A stretch of DNA of 64,000 nt from Hyphomicrobiales bacterium (GCA_900468535.1 UBTY01000017.1:18506-82505); one strand, 5' to 3'; positions 1 through 9,129 are shown, counted from the stretch's first letter. Numbers and translations: made by a program. The notes: generated by a model not told the origin, from the letters alone.

Positions 1-2
1 TG

Positions 3-278
3 GTGAACTCGATGCGCGTCGACATGCCCGAACTGCCACGGCCAATGGATCCGATGGCGGCGACGGAATACCTCGACAAGGCCGACGGGTACGAATTCAA
101 CGATGACGACAGGCGGATGATCGCCGGAGGCGAAGGACAGCTCGTCGGTGAATTCCTCCTCGACCGAGATGGCTTTGTCCGCTGGTGCTTCACCGAGGTG
201 GCGGATGACGGACGCCACATGTTCGGCGTTCCGGCACCTCAGGAAGTGATGTCGGCGGCATCTCATATCGCCGCGTGA
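3..278 (+). CDS. C-terminal part of a possible thioredoxin-fold/peroxiredoxin-like protein (5' end probably outside window)
   Basis: An open frame runs from the left edge to a TGA at 276-278. It could begin at GTG 3 (91 residues), but with only two bases upstream it is more likely the tail of a longer gene. The segment GEFLLDRDGFVRWCFTEV resembles the late beta-strands of AhpC/TSA-type proteins, where a 'G-x-F-x-x-D-x-x-G' strand precedes a W/F-rich strand. No CxxC or peroxidatic cysteine is in the visible part, so the assignment is an inference. It converges with the Kazal-domain lipoprotein gene, with only 6 bases between the two stops. Confidence 0.5.
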   Translation: MNSMRVDMPELPRPMDPMAATEYLDKADGYEFNDDDRRMIAGGEGQLVGEFLLDRDGFVRWCFTEVADDGRHMFGVPAPQEVMSAASHIAA

Positions 279-284
279 CGGGCA

Positions 285-755
285 TCAGGGCCGGCACTCT
301 CCCTGGCCGATGATACGGAAGCCGCCGTTGCCGGCCTCGCATGCATTCGGGAAGGTGCGCATCTCAGGCCCACGCTGGCCGCAGACGGGGCGGTATTCGC
401 GCGTGCAGATGCCTCCTGGCCTTTGCGGGCGATCTGGCTCGGGCGATGGTGGACGTGGTGGTCTCGGCTGCGGCGGCATTGGCGTGACGGGCGGTTGGCG
501 GCGGCACTCGCCCCGGGCGACGATGGCAAAGCCGTTGGCGCGAGCCTGGCAGGCATTGCCGAACGTCTGGGTTCGTCCGCCCCGTTCGCCGCAAACAGGG
601 GCGTATTCCATCGTACACATCTGCTGTTGTGGCGGGCGAGGGCGCGGAGGTGGTCGAGAGTAGCCGGGATCGGTCTCGACCGTGCAGGCTGAGAGCACCG
701 GCGCAATCAAGATCAGTGCAAGCTTTTTCGCGGATAGGAACCGGGCGTGTCGCAT
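285..755 (-). CDS. Lipoprotein with two Kazal-type protease inhibitor-like domains
   Basis: A 156-residue protein with a signal peptide and lipobox LSAC (Cys24), so it should be lipid-anchored outside the inner membrane. Two repeats, residues 47-84 and 117-154, share the signature C-x3-Y-x-PVCG and the same cysteine spacing (C-x7-C-x13-C-x14-C). They are separated and preceded by Pro/Arg-rich linkers (residues 33-45 and 87-114). Classical Kazal domains have six cysteines; these have four each, as in short bacterial versions. Kazal domains inhibit serine proteases, so a role against host or competitor proteases is an inference. The gene stands alone, convergent with the fragment on its left and downstream of prs in the same direction. 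Confidence 0.85.
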   Translation of the reverse strand: MRHARFLSAKKLALILIAPVLSACTVETDPGYSRPPPRPRPPQQQMCTMEYAPVCGERGGRTQTFGNACQARANGFAIVARGECRRQPPVTPMPPQPRPPRPPSPEPDRPQRPGGICTREYRPVCGQRGPEMRTFPNACEAGNGGFRIIGQGECRP

Positions 756-799
756 CTGCGTCCTCGACGTTGAAGAATGTCGAGGAATTCTAGCGGAAG

Positions 800-830
800 C
801 TGCACGTCGGAAAAAGACCCCGGCGTGCAG
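800..830 (-). terminator. Hairpin downstream of prs, possible terminator
   Basis: Arms CTGCACGTCGG and CCGGCGTGCAG (one G-U pair) enclose a 9-nt loop. It lies 24 bases after the prs stop. There is no good U-tract on the prs strand, so factor-independent termination is uncertain. Confidence 0.4.
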
Positions 831-854
831 ATGCTATTTTCGATTGTCGTTCGA

Positions 855-1787
855 TCAGTCGAAGAGACTGGAGACCGACTCTTCCTGGCTGGTGCGGTTG
901 ATGGCTTCGCCCATGAGGCTCGCCGTGCTGACCACACGGATGTTATGCGCCGACTGGACGGCCGTGGTCGGCTGAATGGAGTCGGTGATGACAAGCTCGC
1001 GAAGCTTCGATGATGTGATACGGGTAACCGCACCGCCCGAGAGCACGCCATGAGTGATATAGGCGGTGACGCTGGCGGCGCCCTGCGCGAGTAGCGCGTC
1101 GGCGGCGTTGCAAAGCGTGCCGCCGGAGTCGACGATATCGTCGATCAGCAGGCAGTCCTTGCCCGTTACGTCGCCGATAATGTTCATCACTTCGGATTCA
1201 CCGGGGCGGTCGCGACGCTTGTCGACGATCGCCAACAGACAGTCCAGGCGTTTCGCGAGCGAGCGAGCGCGCACGACACCGCCGACGTCGGGCGAAACGA
1301 CCATGACATTGCCGAGATTGTAGTTCGCCTTGATGTCGCGTGTCAGGATCGGCACGGCATAGAGGTTGTCTGTCGGGATATCGAAGAAGCCCTGGATCTG
1401 GCCTGCATGCAGATCAAGCGTGAGAACGCGATCGGCGCCAGCTTCGGTAATGAGGTTCGCGACGAGCTTGGCCGAGATCGGGGTACGGCCGGAAGCGCGG
1501 CGATCCTGGCGGGCATAGCCGAAGTAGGGAAGGACCGCCGTGATGCGACGTGCCGAAGAGCGGCGCATCGCGTCGATCATGATCAGCAGTTCCATCAGAT
1601 GGTCATTCGTCGGGAAGGACGTCGACTGTACGAGGAACACATCCTCGCCGCGCACATTTTCCTGGACTTCGACGAAGATTTCCTGATCGGCAAATCTTCG
1701 GACGGTGGCTCTGCCTAAGGGCACATTGAGATAGTTGCAGATCGCTTCGGCGAGATGCCGGTTCGAATTGCCTGCGAAAACCTTCAT
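855..1787 (-). CDS. prs: Ribose-phosphate pyrophosphokinase (PRPP synthetase)
   Basis: Makes 5-phosphoribosyl 1-diphosphate from ribose 5-phosphate and ATP, feeding purine, pyrimidine, histidine, tryptophan and NAD synthesis in the cytoplasm. The 310-residue length is normal for bacterial class I enzymes. Visible hallmarks are the N-terminal [13 protein letters not shown], the flexible-loop region [22 protein letters not shown], and the PRPP-binding loop [14 protein letters not shown] at about residues 212-225. The ATG at 1787 follows a purine-rich stretch (AAGAT). The preceding gene on this strand is a lipoprotein that ends 106 bases upstream, so prs probably has its own promoter. Confidence 0.97.
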   Translation of the reverse strand: MKVFAGNSNRHLAEAICNYLNVPLGRATVRRFADQEIFVEVQENVRGEDVFLVQSTSFPTNDHLMELLIMIDAMRRSSARRITAVLPYFGYARQDRRASGRTPISAKLVANLITEAGADRVLTLDLHAGQIQGFFDIPTDNLYAVPILTRDIKANYNLGNVMVVSPDVGGVVRARSLAKRLDCLLAIVDKRRDRPGESEVMNIIGDVTGKDCLLIDDIVDSGGTLCNAADALLAQGAASVTAYITHGVLSGGAVTRITSSKLRELVITDSIQPTTAVQSAHNIRVVSTASLMGEAINRTSQEESVSSLFD

Positions 1788-1893
1788 CTTGGTCCGCCTG
1801 TTACCTGCTGATAGCCGCGCTTTTTAGCCAGCTTCTTCGTGAATGCAAGCGTAAAGGCGCCTCACGCTTCCATATTTCTGAAAAGCTTGTGGC

Positions 1894-2739
1894 TTAGCCG
1901 CCACGCGTCTCGCGCCACGTCGAAAACTCGCTGATCGTTCGCGATGCGATCTGCTGCATCACGGATGCCGGAACGCCTGCCCACGGGTCCTTGGCAGAAG
2001 ACGGCACCTGTTCCTGTCCCTGTATGCGGTGGAGGCGGGCGCCACTGTTATCAAGCACGTCCCAGACGTATACCACGGTGACATTTCCGCTGTCGGTGAA
2101 GGCGGAGAGATAGCCCTTCAGGATATAGGCGGTGCTGTTGTCGTTGGAGCTCTTGATCGAAAGGCCGTGGGCGCGCGCTTCATTGCCGAGCTGCCTGGAC
2201 AATGGAGTGACCGCCTGGACCGGGGCGCCGATGATCGGAAGGAAGCGCACCGTCGCGCCACCCTGTGCCGGAGCAGACCGTACCATTGCCGTCTGTTCGG
2301 GTTTCGCCGCGGGCTGCTCGACCATATCCTCTTCTTCGGCCTGCGCGTTCGATACCGGCTCGGAGAGCGGCTGGTTCTGGATCGGCGCTGAAACCGCGGG
2401 CGAGCGGGTTTCGCTCTGCAGCGCCAGTGCCTGTTCGTCCATGGTCGTCGGCGGGGCGCCGCTTCCCGGCCTTGGCTGCTGAACGTAGGCCGGTTGTTCG
2501 ACATAGGCCGGATGATAGCCGCCGCTATTCTGCCGAGACTCGACTGCAAAGGCCTGTCTGTGTGAGGGTGCGCCAGCCATCCGCTCGGCTTCGCCCTGGC
2601 TGACGGGGGATGAGCGCTGTGCGCTCGAGGTTTCGCCGATGTCGACGAGAGGCGTCAGCGTCAGTGCATCCGTGGTGTTGCAGGCAGAGAGCAGGGCAAG
2701 GCATGCAAAAATCGTGGATGCTGTCGCAAGTCGCGTCAT
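1894..2739 (-). CDS. Hypothetical lipoprotein with Pro/Gln-rich middle and conserved-looking C-terminal domain
   Basis: A 281-residue protein. The N-terminus has a hydrophobic stretch ending in lipobox LSAC (Cys20), so it should be a lipoprotein. Residues about 35-150 are low-complexity, rich in Ser, Gln, Pro and Glu. Residues about 160-281 look folded (FLPIIGAPVQAVTPLSRQL, then alternating strands GYLSAFTDSGNVTVVYVWDVLD) and end in a helical segment. I cannot name the domain. Similar lipoproteins occur next to prs in rhizobia, as far as I recall. A role in envelope assembly is only a guess. Confidence 0.8.
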   Translation of the reverse strand: MTRLATASTIFACLALLSACNTTDALTLTPLVDIGETSSAQRSSPVSQGEAERMAGAPSHRQAFAVESRQNSGGYHPAYVEQPAYVQQPRPGSGAPPTTMDEQALALQSETRSPAVSAPIQNQPLSEPVSNAQAEEEDMVEQPAAKPEQTAMVRSAPAQGGATVRFLPIIGAPVQAVTPLSRQLGNEARAHGLSIKSSNDNSTAYILKGYLSAFTDSGNVTVVYVWDVLDNSGARLHRIQGQEQVPSSAKDPWAGVPASVMQQIASRTISEFSTWRETRGG

Positions 2740-2837
2740 CCCTCGTGTCGTCCTTCCCGCATGCGCGTACAGCCCCGGCTGACTTTATGACGGCGCGGGT
2801 CGGTCCGTGTCAATTGCGGATTGTCGTCGATCAAGGC

Positions 2838-3989
2838 TCAGACGTTGAGGAAGTCGAGCGGATGCCGGGAAAGGGCTCGCGGTGCGCCATCGGTGGTCAG
2901 ATAGGTCTGGCCAAGCGTCATCGCGGCACCGCTGTCGGAGTCCATGATGATCATATGGAGGAAAAGCGACATGCCGGGCTCTATCGGCTGCGGGTTGCCG
3001 ACATGGAACATCTGGTGCTCCATCCACGAGGGGGAGAAGCGGGCACCCAGCGAGTAGCCGCAGGCGTTTAGGCGATGGCGTGCCAGTCCGCGCTCGTCCA
3101 TGATTTTGGCGTGCATGTCGAAAACATCGCCAAAAACCTTGCCTGGCGTGAGGACGGTTTCGGTCGCCTGCATGGTCTCCAGGCAGGCATTGTAGAGCTC
3201 GCGATGGCGATAGCTCGGCTCTCCGATCACGATCGTTCGCATCATGGCCGCATGATAATGCGCATAGGCGCCGGCCCATTCGAGCGTCAGCTGGTCGTTT
3301 GCGTCGAGCTTGCGACGACCTGCCTTGTAGCGGCAGAGCAAGGCGTCCTGCGCGGAGCCGACAATGAACTCGTTGGCGGCGTAGTCGCCGCCGCCGGCGA
3401 GCACAGCTCCCTGCATCGCGGCCAGGATTTCAGCTTCGTCAGCGCCGGGCTTCGTCAGGGCGAGGGCAGCGTCAAGTGCGTCGTCGGCAAGCGCTGCTGC
3501 CTTCTCGACATAGGCGATCTCGGCGTTGCTTTTGATCAGCCGCAGCCGGCTGACGAGGTAGGACGCATCGATGATCTGGCCGAACGTGGTCAGTTGCGTA
3601 TCCAGCTGGCGGGCAACGCGTCCGGTCATTCCATGCGTGTCGTACTCGACCCCGATGCGGGCGCCGAGCAGGTCCATATCGACCAGCATGTTCTTCAGGT
3701 CGACCGTTGGATCGGCGTTCACGCGGTCGACCCAGATCTGGATATTGTCGAGGATCGAGGTGTGGCGCGCCTGCCTGAGGTCGGCCGATCGCGTCAACAG
3801 CGCCATCGTACCGTCGGCCTTCACGACGAGCGTCTGGAAGAAGCAGTAGCCAAAGGTGTCGTATCCGGTCAGCCAGTACATGCTTTCCTGCGCGAACAGC
3901 AGGACCGCATCCAGCTTTTCTTCCTTCATCCCGTCCGTCAGCCGTATCAGGCGATTTGCGAATTCGGTCTTTTCGAAATGAAGGGCCAT
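2838..3989 (-). CDS. M24 'pita-bread' family protein (Xaa-Pro dipeptidase/creatinase-like)
   Basis: A 383-residue protein. The ATG at 3989 (MALHFEKTEF) was chosen because the frame upstream overlaps pgeF and lacks family similarity; it lies 5 bases after the pgeF stop, so the two are probably co-transcribed. An N-terminal creatinase-type domain (about 1-150) precedes the catalytic-fold domain (about 160-383). The M24 metal ligands D, D, H, E, E are not where expected: the first pair reads EWAGAYAHYHAAMMRT, and the segments that normally carry the last two glutamates read FLHMIIMD and AMTLGQTY. It may therefore be a metal-independent hydrolase (creatinase or ectoine-hydrolase type) rather than a true prolidase. 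Confidence 0.85.
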   Translation of the reverse strand: MALHFEKTEFANRLIRLTDGMKEEKLDAVLLFAQESMYWLTGYDTFGYCFFQTLVVKADGTMALLTRSADLRQARHTSILDNIQIWVDRVNADPTVDLKNMLVDMDLLGARIGVEYDTHGMTGRVARQLDTQLTTFGQIIDASYLVSRLRLIKSNAEIAYVEKAAALADDALDAALALTKPGADEAEILAAMQGAVLAGGGDYAANEFIVGSAQDALLCRYKAGRRKLDANDQLTLEWAGAYAHYHAAMMRTIVIGEPSYRHRELYNACLETMQATETVLTPGKVFGDVFDMHAKIMDERGLARHRLNACGYSLGARFSPSWMEHQMFHVGNPQPIEPGMSLFLHMIIMDSDSGAAMTLGQTYLTTDGAPRALSRHPLDFLNV

Positions 3990-3994
3990 GTCGT

Positions 3995-4789
3995 TCAAAC
4001 CTCCCTGATGGCAATCGCCGAGATCTGCCGGCCGTAGTCCGGTTCGCGATTGTGCGTCGTTCGGCGATAGGAGAAGAAGCGTTCGTTGTCGGGATAGGTG
4101 CAGATGCCGAGGCTTTCGGCACGAATGCCGGCTGCCCGCAGTCTGTCGACGGTCAGCGTCGGAAGATCGAACATCGCGTGGCCGGGTTTCGACGACGGGG
4201 TGAAATAGCGTTCGTAAGCCGGGTCGTAGGCGAGGAAGCGATCGACAAATTCCGGGCCGACCTCGTAGCTGCTTCTGCTGATCGAAGGGCCAAGGCACGC
4301 GACGATCGTCTGGCGTGTGGCGCCGAGTTTCTCCATCGCGTCGATGGTGTTTTCGAGAACGCCCGTCAGCGCGCCCTTCCAACCGGCGTGGGCCGCACCG
4401 ATGATGCGGTGTTCGGGATCGGCGAAAAGGATCGGGCCGCAATCGGCGGCGAGCACGCCCAGCACAACGCCCGGCGTCGCCGTCACCATCGCATCGGCTG
4501 CGGGGCGGGTGCCGTCATATCCGGGCTTGATGACCACGACATCCGGCGAATGGACCTGATGAACGGTGGCAAGACTTGCCTCCGGTAGATCGAACCATTC
4601 GGCGACGCGCCTGCGGTTCTCGACGACCTTTTCACGCGCGTCGTTCGAGCCGAGGCCGACATTCAGTCCTCGATAAATTCCCTCGGACACGCCGCCCTGC
4701 CGGGTGAAGTATCCATGGCGAATGGCCTCGCCCGTCGCCTCTGTCAGAAGGGCGCTTTGGAGGGGTGCCGGGGAGGGCGTGTCAGTCAT
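3995..4789 (-). CDS. pgeF: Peptidoglycan editing factor / multicopper-like purine nucleoside phosphorylase (YfiH family)
   Basis: A 264-residue DUF152-family protein. Members act as purine nucleoside phosphorylase/adenosine deaminase, and in E. coli as a peptidoglycan editing factor. The zinc-site residues are visible in HQVHSPDVV, LAADCGPILFAD and IGAAHAGWKG, and the C-terminal ICTYPDNERFFSYRR is typical. ATG 4789 was preferred over an upstream in-frame TTG (4795) because GGAA sits about 6 bases before it. It lies between the MidA-like methyltransferase (74-base gap) and the M24 gene (5-base gap), all leftward, so it is probably part of an lgt-led operon. Confidence 0.93.
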   Translation of the reverse strand: MTDTPSPAPLQSALLTEATGEAIRHGYFTRQGGVSEGIYRGLNVGLGSNDAREKVVENRRRVAEWFDLPEASLATVHQVHSPDVVVIKPGYDGTRPAADAMVTATPGVVLGVLAADCGPILFADPEHRIIGAAHAGWKGALTGVLENTIDAMEKLGATRQTIVACLGPSISRSSYEVGPEFVDRFLAYDPAYERYFTPSSKPGHAMFDLPTLTVDRLRAAGIRAESLGICTYPDNERFFSYRRTTHNREPDYGRQISAIAIREV

Positions 4790-4869
4790 CAGCAATTCCG
4801 AGATTTGTATGGGCTTCTTTCGAAACGGTCTTCAGCAAGGGCGAATGTTGGTCAGTCGAAAACATCCTG

Positions 4870-5970
4870 TCAATCTACTGGTCGAAACGGCATGAGATCG
4901 ACCGCCGGATAGGAAACGGCCATGACCTTGAACAGTTCCCCCATCTTGCCTTCGCCTTCACCGGCCAGTCGATCGACTGCCGCCTGGATCATCTGCTGGG
5001 TATTCGGCTGGCGATCGCGGCCGAGAGCAGCAGCGCGCTCCAACAGGCCAAGACCGACGAGAAAATCGCCCTGATGGAGCAGCCCGTTCAGATAGAGGCC
5101 TGATGCCTGGGCGGTTTCCGCAAGTGCTTGAAAATCGACATGGCTGGTCAGGTCGGCTTCACCGGGATGCGCCAGCGGCGGGTCGAATTCATGCATGCGG
5201 ACGGCCTGAAGCGTGTCGCCGAAACCTGTGATCAGGTGGCCGTAGTCGATCGCAAGCGCGGTGCCGCCGAACTGCATCAGGCGGTTGCCGATCGCCGTCA
5301 TCACAGACTGACGCGCAGGCGAGATCTCGAACAGCGTCCCGACCGGAACCGACGAGGCTTGAGCGGGCAGCAGGGATGGGTCGATGCCGGCGACGCCGAC
5401 GCCGAACGACAATTCGTCCTGCGCATCGACGCCCACCATCCGCTCGCGGAAGCCGGTCGGCGTCTTGATGAACTGCCGTATCGGGATCGCATCAAAGAGC
5501 TCGTTGGCAGCGATCAGGGTGAAGCCCTGCGGTACTTCGTCGAAGCTGTCGTGCCAGTTGATCCTGCCCTCGTGCGCCACAAGTGTTTCCTGCTGGACAT
5601 CCCGCAGGCGTTCGCTCGTTTCGACCAGATGAATGCTCATCGCATCGAAAAGAGGCGGCGCGAGGCGCTCGATGACGCGAAGCATGTCGGCCATCATGGT
5701 CCCGCGGCCGGGTCCGATTTCCACCAATCTTGCATCGGCAGGCGCACCGTGGCGCTGCCAGGCATGGACAATGAAGACGCCGATCATTTCGCCGAAGAGC
5801 TGGCTGACTTCAGGGGCGGTCACGAAATCGCCCGAACGGCCGAAGGGTTCGCGTGTCCTGTAGTAGCCGTGATCCGGGTCAGCCAGGCAAAGCGAAAAGT
5901 AATCCGTTACGCTGATCGGACCGTTGGCCTGGATGATCGTCTTGATCTTTTCCGCGAGAGCAGTCGTCAC
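4870..5970 (-). CDS. SAM-dependent methyltransferase of the MidA/NDUFAF7 (DUF185) family
   Basis: A 366-residue protein. The mitochondrial relative NDUFAF7 dimethylates an arginine of a complex I subunit, so a role in respiratory complex I assembly is possible. The SAM-binding motif I is seen in LVEIGPGRGTMMADMLR, preceded by the family signature DYFSLCLADPDHGYY...GRSGDFVTAPEVSQ near the N-terminus, and ANELFDAIPIRQF follows. The GTG start at 5970 has GGAGGAG about 4 bases upstream; longer forms of the frame would run into lgt. It begins 23 bases after the lgt stop, supporting co-transcription. Confidence 0.93.
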   Translation of the reverse strand: MTTALAEKIKTIIQANGPISVTDYFSLCLADPDHGYYRTREPFGRSGDFVTAPEVSQLFGEMIGVFIVHAWQRHGAPADARLVEIGPGRGTMMADMLRVIERLAPPLFDAMSIHLVETSERLRDVQQETLVAHEGRINWHDSFDEVPQGFTLIAANELFDAIPIRQFIKTPTGFRERMVGVDAQDELSFGVGVAGIDPSLLPAQASSVPVGTLFEISPARQSVMTAIGNRLMQFGGTALAIDYGHLITGFGDTLQAVRMHEFDPPLAHPGEADLTSHVDFQALAETAQASGLYLNGLLHQGDFLVGLGLLERAAALGRDRQPNTQQMIQAAVDRLAGEGEGKMGELFKVMAVSYPAVDLMPFRPVD

Positions 5971-5993
5971 GGGCTCCTCCGTACCGGCACAGG

Positions 5994-6842
5994 TCAGCTT
6001 TGCAGGGCTGCGCGGCTGCGGGCACGGACGATCGCCCACAGGCCAAGCAGGACCATCGGCGAGGAAAGAACCATTCCCATGGTCAGCCAGTTGGTTCCGA
6101 GCAGATAGCCAAGCTGCGCATCGGGCTCGCGGAAGAACTCGACGAAGATTCGCGACAGCGCATAGCCGCAGACGAATACGCCGGTAACCAGCCCCGGTGT
6201 CTTCAACGCGCGGAAGACGTAGATCAGGACCGTCAACACCAGCAGGAGAACGATGCCTTCGAGGCCCGCTTCGTAAAGCTGGCTCGGATGGCGGGCGAAT
6301 GGACCGCCGTTCGGGAACACGAACGCCCACGGCACATCCGTCAGGCGGCCCCAGAGTTCGCCGTTGATGAAGTTTGCGATGCGGCCGCAGAACAGGCCGA
6401 TCGGAACGACGGCCGAGACGATATCGAAGAGGTTCCAGAGCGGAATGCCGTTTCGCCTGGCGAAGATGATCATCGCAATCGTGGTACCAGTCAGGCCGCC
6501 GTGGAACGACATGCCGCCGTTCCAGATCTGAATCGCTCGGATCGGGCTCTCGATGACGGCAGGCATGTCGTAGAAGAGAATGTAGCCGATGCGGCCGCCG
6601 AGAACGATGCCCAGTGCCACCCAGACAATGAAGTCGTCGAGTTGGGTCTTGGAGATGGGCGAGACGTTGCCCGGCCAAAGGGCGTCATTGCCGGCAATCA
6701 GGCGCGCGTAGTACCAGCCGAGCATGATGCCCGCGACATAGGCGAGGCCATACCAGTGAATGGCGATGGGGCCGATCGAAAAGGCGATCGGATCGATATT
6801 AGGAAAAGGCATGATTGCCAGGAGGTTGGCTACTGTCGGCAA
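5994..6842 (-). CDS. lgt: Prolipoprotein diacylglyceryl transferase
   Basis: Transfers diacylglycerol from phosphatidylglycerol to the lipobox cysteine of prolipoproteins in the inner membrane. The 282 residues contain about seven hydrophobic segments and the Lgt signature [14 protein letters not shown] at roughly residues 150-163. The essential RIGYILFYD and FHGGLTG regions are also visible. The start is TTG at 6842 ([17 protein letters not shown]) with GGGGA just upstream; the internal ATG at 6812 has no ribosome site, and rhizobial Lgt proteins usually carry this N-terminal extension. First gene of the leftward lgt-midA-pgeF-M24 run. Confidence 0.96.
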   Translation of the reverse strand: MPTVANLLAIMPFPNIDPIAFSIGPIAIHWYGLAYVAGIMLGWYYARLIAGNDALWPGNVSPISKTQLDDFIVWVALGIVLGGRIGYILFYDMPAVIESPIRAIQIWNGGMSFHGGLTGTTIAMIIFARRNGIPLWNLFDIVSAVVPIGLFCGRIANFINGELWGRLTDVPWAFVFPNGGPFARHPSQLYEAGLEGIVLLLVLTVLIYVFRALKTPGLVTGVFVCGYALSRIFVEFFREPDAQLGYLLGTNWLTMGMVLSSPMVLLGLWAIVRARSRAALQS

Positions 6843-7136
6843 GGTGTCCCCATCCGCTGGCGCACAGACCTATCGAGGGCTGAAAGACTCAATGTCCGTA
6901 CGCGTCTTCGAAGTGCAAAGGCATCCGATCCGCGTCTTTTTCAAGGCGCTCGGCACCCAAGGTTGGCGGAAGATGGCCCTGCGCCGACGGGCGGTCAAGT
7001 CGATTGTGAGCGATGGGTCACGCGGGCTGCTCCTTATCCAGCGCAAAGCGCTTGCATCCTTAACGGCGAAGCCCTACCTCATTTCCGAGGGCCACCGATG
7101 GCCGGAATTCAAGTGTTTCAAAGGGAGTAGTCCGCC

Positions 7137-7397
7137 ATGACGACAGGGACAAACCGCATCATGGACGAGTTCGCCAAGCTCATGACCGATGCGGCTGGCG
7201 CAGCCCAGGGCGTGCGCAAGGAAATCGAAACGGCTTTCAGTGCGCAGGCCGAGCGCTGGCTCAACAGCCTTGACGTCGTCAAGCGTGAGGAATTCGAGGC
7301 TGTTCGCGAGATGGCCATCAAGGCTCGCGACGAAAACGACGCGCTGCTGGCGCGCATTGCTGCTTTGGAAGAGAAGCTGGCAGCAGCCGGCAAGTAA
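7137..7397 (+). CDS. ubiK: Accessory factor UbiK family (BMFP domain) protein
   Basis: An 86-residue mostly helical protein. The C-terminal half (VKREEFEAVREMAIKARDENDALLARIAALEEKL) is a coiled coil typical of BMFP/UbiK proteins, which support ubiquinone biosynthesis and can bind membranes. The ATG at 7137 has GGGAG about 11 bases upstream. It is divergent from lgt, with a 294-base gap in which I see no gene. The exact role here is inferred from the family; the sequence is short, but its pattern is characteristic. Confidence 0.88.
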   Translation: MTTGTNRIMDEFAKLMTDAAGAAQGVRKEIETAFSAQAERWLNSLDVVKREEFEAVREMAIKARDENDALLARIAALEEKLAAAGK

Positions 7398-7790
7398 TCC
7401 CGTTCTGACACAGGTCGCGGTGTGACCTTTAAGAGACACGCCGCGGCTACGCCCAAAAAATCAGGTGTGCTTATCCACCTGTGGACACTGCCAAAAAAGC
7501 CAATTCGCAGAGTCGTTTAATCCCTCCTCCTGAATGCAAATCCGAAGACCTTTCCACAGTGGCGTTCCCTAAAAGGCCTCTCATGGGGCTGGCATACCCC
7601 CGGACGCATTATACACTGATTTTAAATGATGATTCGAAGCGGTTGGTAAGCTCCAGGCAGGGTAACTGCGTAAGTCTGGTAGCGGTTCAACGGTCATCTG
7701 GGTTGGTGGTTTCCGGTAGCTGCGTGTGTTCTTGCTTGCGTCGTGTTTGACGTAGTTGGGCCGCATTCACTCCGGTCAAGAAGGTGCTGC
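7398..7790. other. Intergenic region (393 bases) between ubiK and ybjN
   Basis: No convincing gene. A short stem AGGTC/GACCT at about 7414-7430 followed by TTT just after ubiK could be a weak terminator. Two TCCAC/GTGGA-type half-sites near 7470-7485 form a small dyad. The promoter of the ybjN-proC-csaA group should lie here, but I could not place it with confidence. Confidence 0.5.
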
Positions 7791-8291
7791 ATGAGCCTTA
7801 TGGAATTGGAAGTCGAGCGTCAGTCGAACCCGGTCGATATGATCGAGTACGTCGCCGCCAATAACGACTGGGCTTTCGAGCGGTCTGGCGACGATGAAAT
7901 CGCGATGACGGTCGAAGGCAAATGGACGGACTACCACGTCTCCTTTTCCTGGATGGAAGAGTTCGAAGCGTTGCATCTTGGATGCGCGTTCGACGTCAAG
8001 GTTCCGGAACAGCGGGTCAACGAGGTGACGAAGCTTCTGGCCGGCATCAATGGCCAGGTGCTGATGGGGCATTTCGACCTCTGGCGCCAGGAAGATGTCA
8101 TTATTTTCCGTCAGTCTCTTCTACTTGCTGGTGGCGCAGAGCCGACGAACCGTCAGGTCGAGGTGTTGCTTGCGAGCGCGCTCGATACTTGCGAGGCCTA
8201 TTATCAGGCCTTTCAGTTCGTGATCTGGTCCGGCATGGATGCTGCCCGCGCCATGGAAGCGGTTCTGTTCGAAACGGTAGGCGAAGCGTAA
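7791..8291 (+). CDS. YbjN domain-containing protein
   Basis: A 166-residue YbjN-family protein (a type III secretion chaperone-like fold). Visible features are the N-terminal helix-strand pattern NPVDMIEYVAANNDWAFER, a central WTDYHVSFSWMEEFEALHL strand pair, and a helical C-terminus with CEAYYQAFQFVIW. ATG 7791 was chosen over an earlier in-frame ATG (7743) because AAGGTG precedes it at the right distance and the family similarity starts here. Its stop is separated from the proC ATG by a single base, so the two are surely co-transcribed. The biochemical role of the family is unknown. Confidence 0.9.
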   Translation: MSLMELEVERQSNPVDMIEYVAANNDWAFERSGDDEIAMTVEGKWTDYHVSFSWMEEFEALHLGCAFDVKVPEQRVNEVTKLLAGINGQVLMGHFDLWRQEDVIIFRQSLLLAGGAEPTNRQVEVLLASALDTCEAYYQAFQFVIWSGMDAARAMEAVLFETVGEA

Positions 8292-8292
8292 G

Positions 8293-9117
8293 ATGATTTC
8301 AGGTGTTTCGGCGTCGGCGCCCATCGTTCTTGTGGGCGCCGGTAACATGGGCGGCGCAATGCTGGCAGGCTGGCTGAAGAGCGGCGTTGCCGGCGGTTCT
8401 GTCGTCGTTGTCGATCCCGGCCCGTCCGAGAAGATGATGGACGCAATCCGGGATGCCGGCGCAACGCATGTTACGGCGGTTCCCGCGGACCTCAAGGCGG
8501 GTGTGCTTTTCATCGCCGTCAAGCCGCAGGTCATGGAAACGGTGTTGCCGGCTGTCAAAAGCGCCGTCGGCGCCGGGACGGTGGTCGTTTCGGTTGCTGC
8601 CGGCAAGACGCTGAAATTCCTTGAAACGCACCTTGGCGAGGCGGCGATGGTTCGCGCCATGCCGAATACGCCCGCCATGGTCGGGCGCGGCGTTACCGGC
8701 GCTTTTGCCAATGCAAAAGTAACCGAACAGCAGCGTGACCAGGTACAGGCGCTGTTGCGTGTTTCGGGTCCTGTGGAATGGGTGCCAACAGAAGCGGACA
8801 TCGATTCCGTCACGGCTCTCTCGGGCAGCGGCCCGGCGTATGTGTTCTATCTCGTCGAGTGTATGGCAGAAGCAGGCCGTAAACTTGGCCTGCAGGCGGA
8901 CCTTGCCATGCGCCTCGCACGGGAAACTGTCGCGGGGGCTGGTGAACTCTTGCACCAGTCCCCCGACGACGCCTCGCGTCTGAGGCAGAACGTGACGTCG
9001 CCCGGCGGCACGACAGCAGCGGCATTGTCGGTCCTGATGGCCGAGGATGCGATGCAGCCTTTGTTCGACAAGGCGCTCGAGGCAGCCCGCAAGCGTGCCG
9101 AAGAGCTTGCCGGCTGA
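8293..9117 (+). CDS. proC: Pyrroline-5-carboxylate reductase
   Basis: Last step of proline biosynthesis: NAD(P)H-dependent reduction of 1-pyrroline-5-carboxylate to proline. 274 residues, normal for the family. The N-terminal Rossmann motif is VLVGAGNMGGAMLAGW (about 10-25). The C-terminal domain carries the signatures TALSGSGPAYVFYLVE and LRQNVTSPGGTTAAAL. It starts one base after ybjN and is followed 12 bases later by csaA, suggesting a three-gene operon. Confidence 0.96.
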   Translation: MISGVSASAPIVLVGAGNMGGAMLAGWLKSGVAGGSVVVVDPGPSEKMMDAIRDAGATHVTAVPADLKAGVLFIAVKPQVMETVLPAVKSAVGAGTVVVSVAAGKTLKFLETHLGEAAMVRAMPNTPAMVGRGVTGAFANAKVTEQQRDQVQALLRVSGPVEWVPTEADIDSVTALSGSGPAYVFYLVECMAEAGRKLGLQADLAMRLARETVAGAGELLHQSPDDASRLRQNVTSPGGTTAAALSVLMAEDAMQPLFDKALEAARKRAEELAG

Positions 9118-9129
9118 GGGAACCCATTT

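Noticed and set aside
3990..4442. N-terminal extension of the M24 gene
   Set aside because: Overlaps pgeF in another frame, Arg/His-rich, and a good start exists at 3989.
7465..7490. TTATCCAC-like and GTGGA sequences resembling DnaA boxes
   Set aside because: Single imperfect matches; no cluster, no AT-rich unwinding element and no replication genes nearby.
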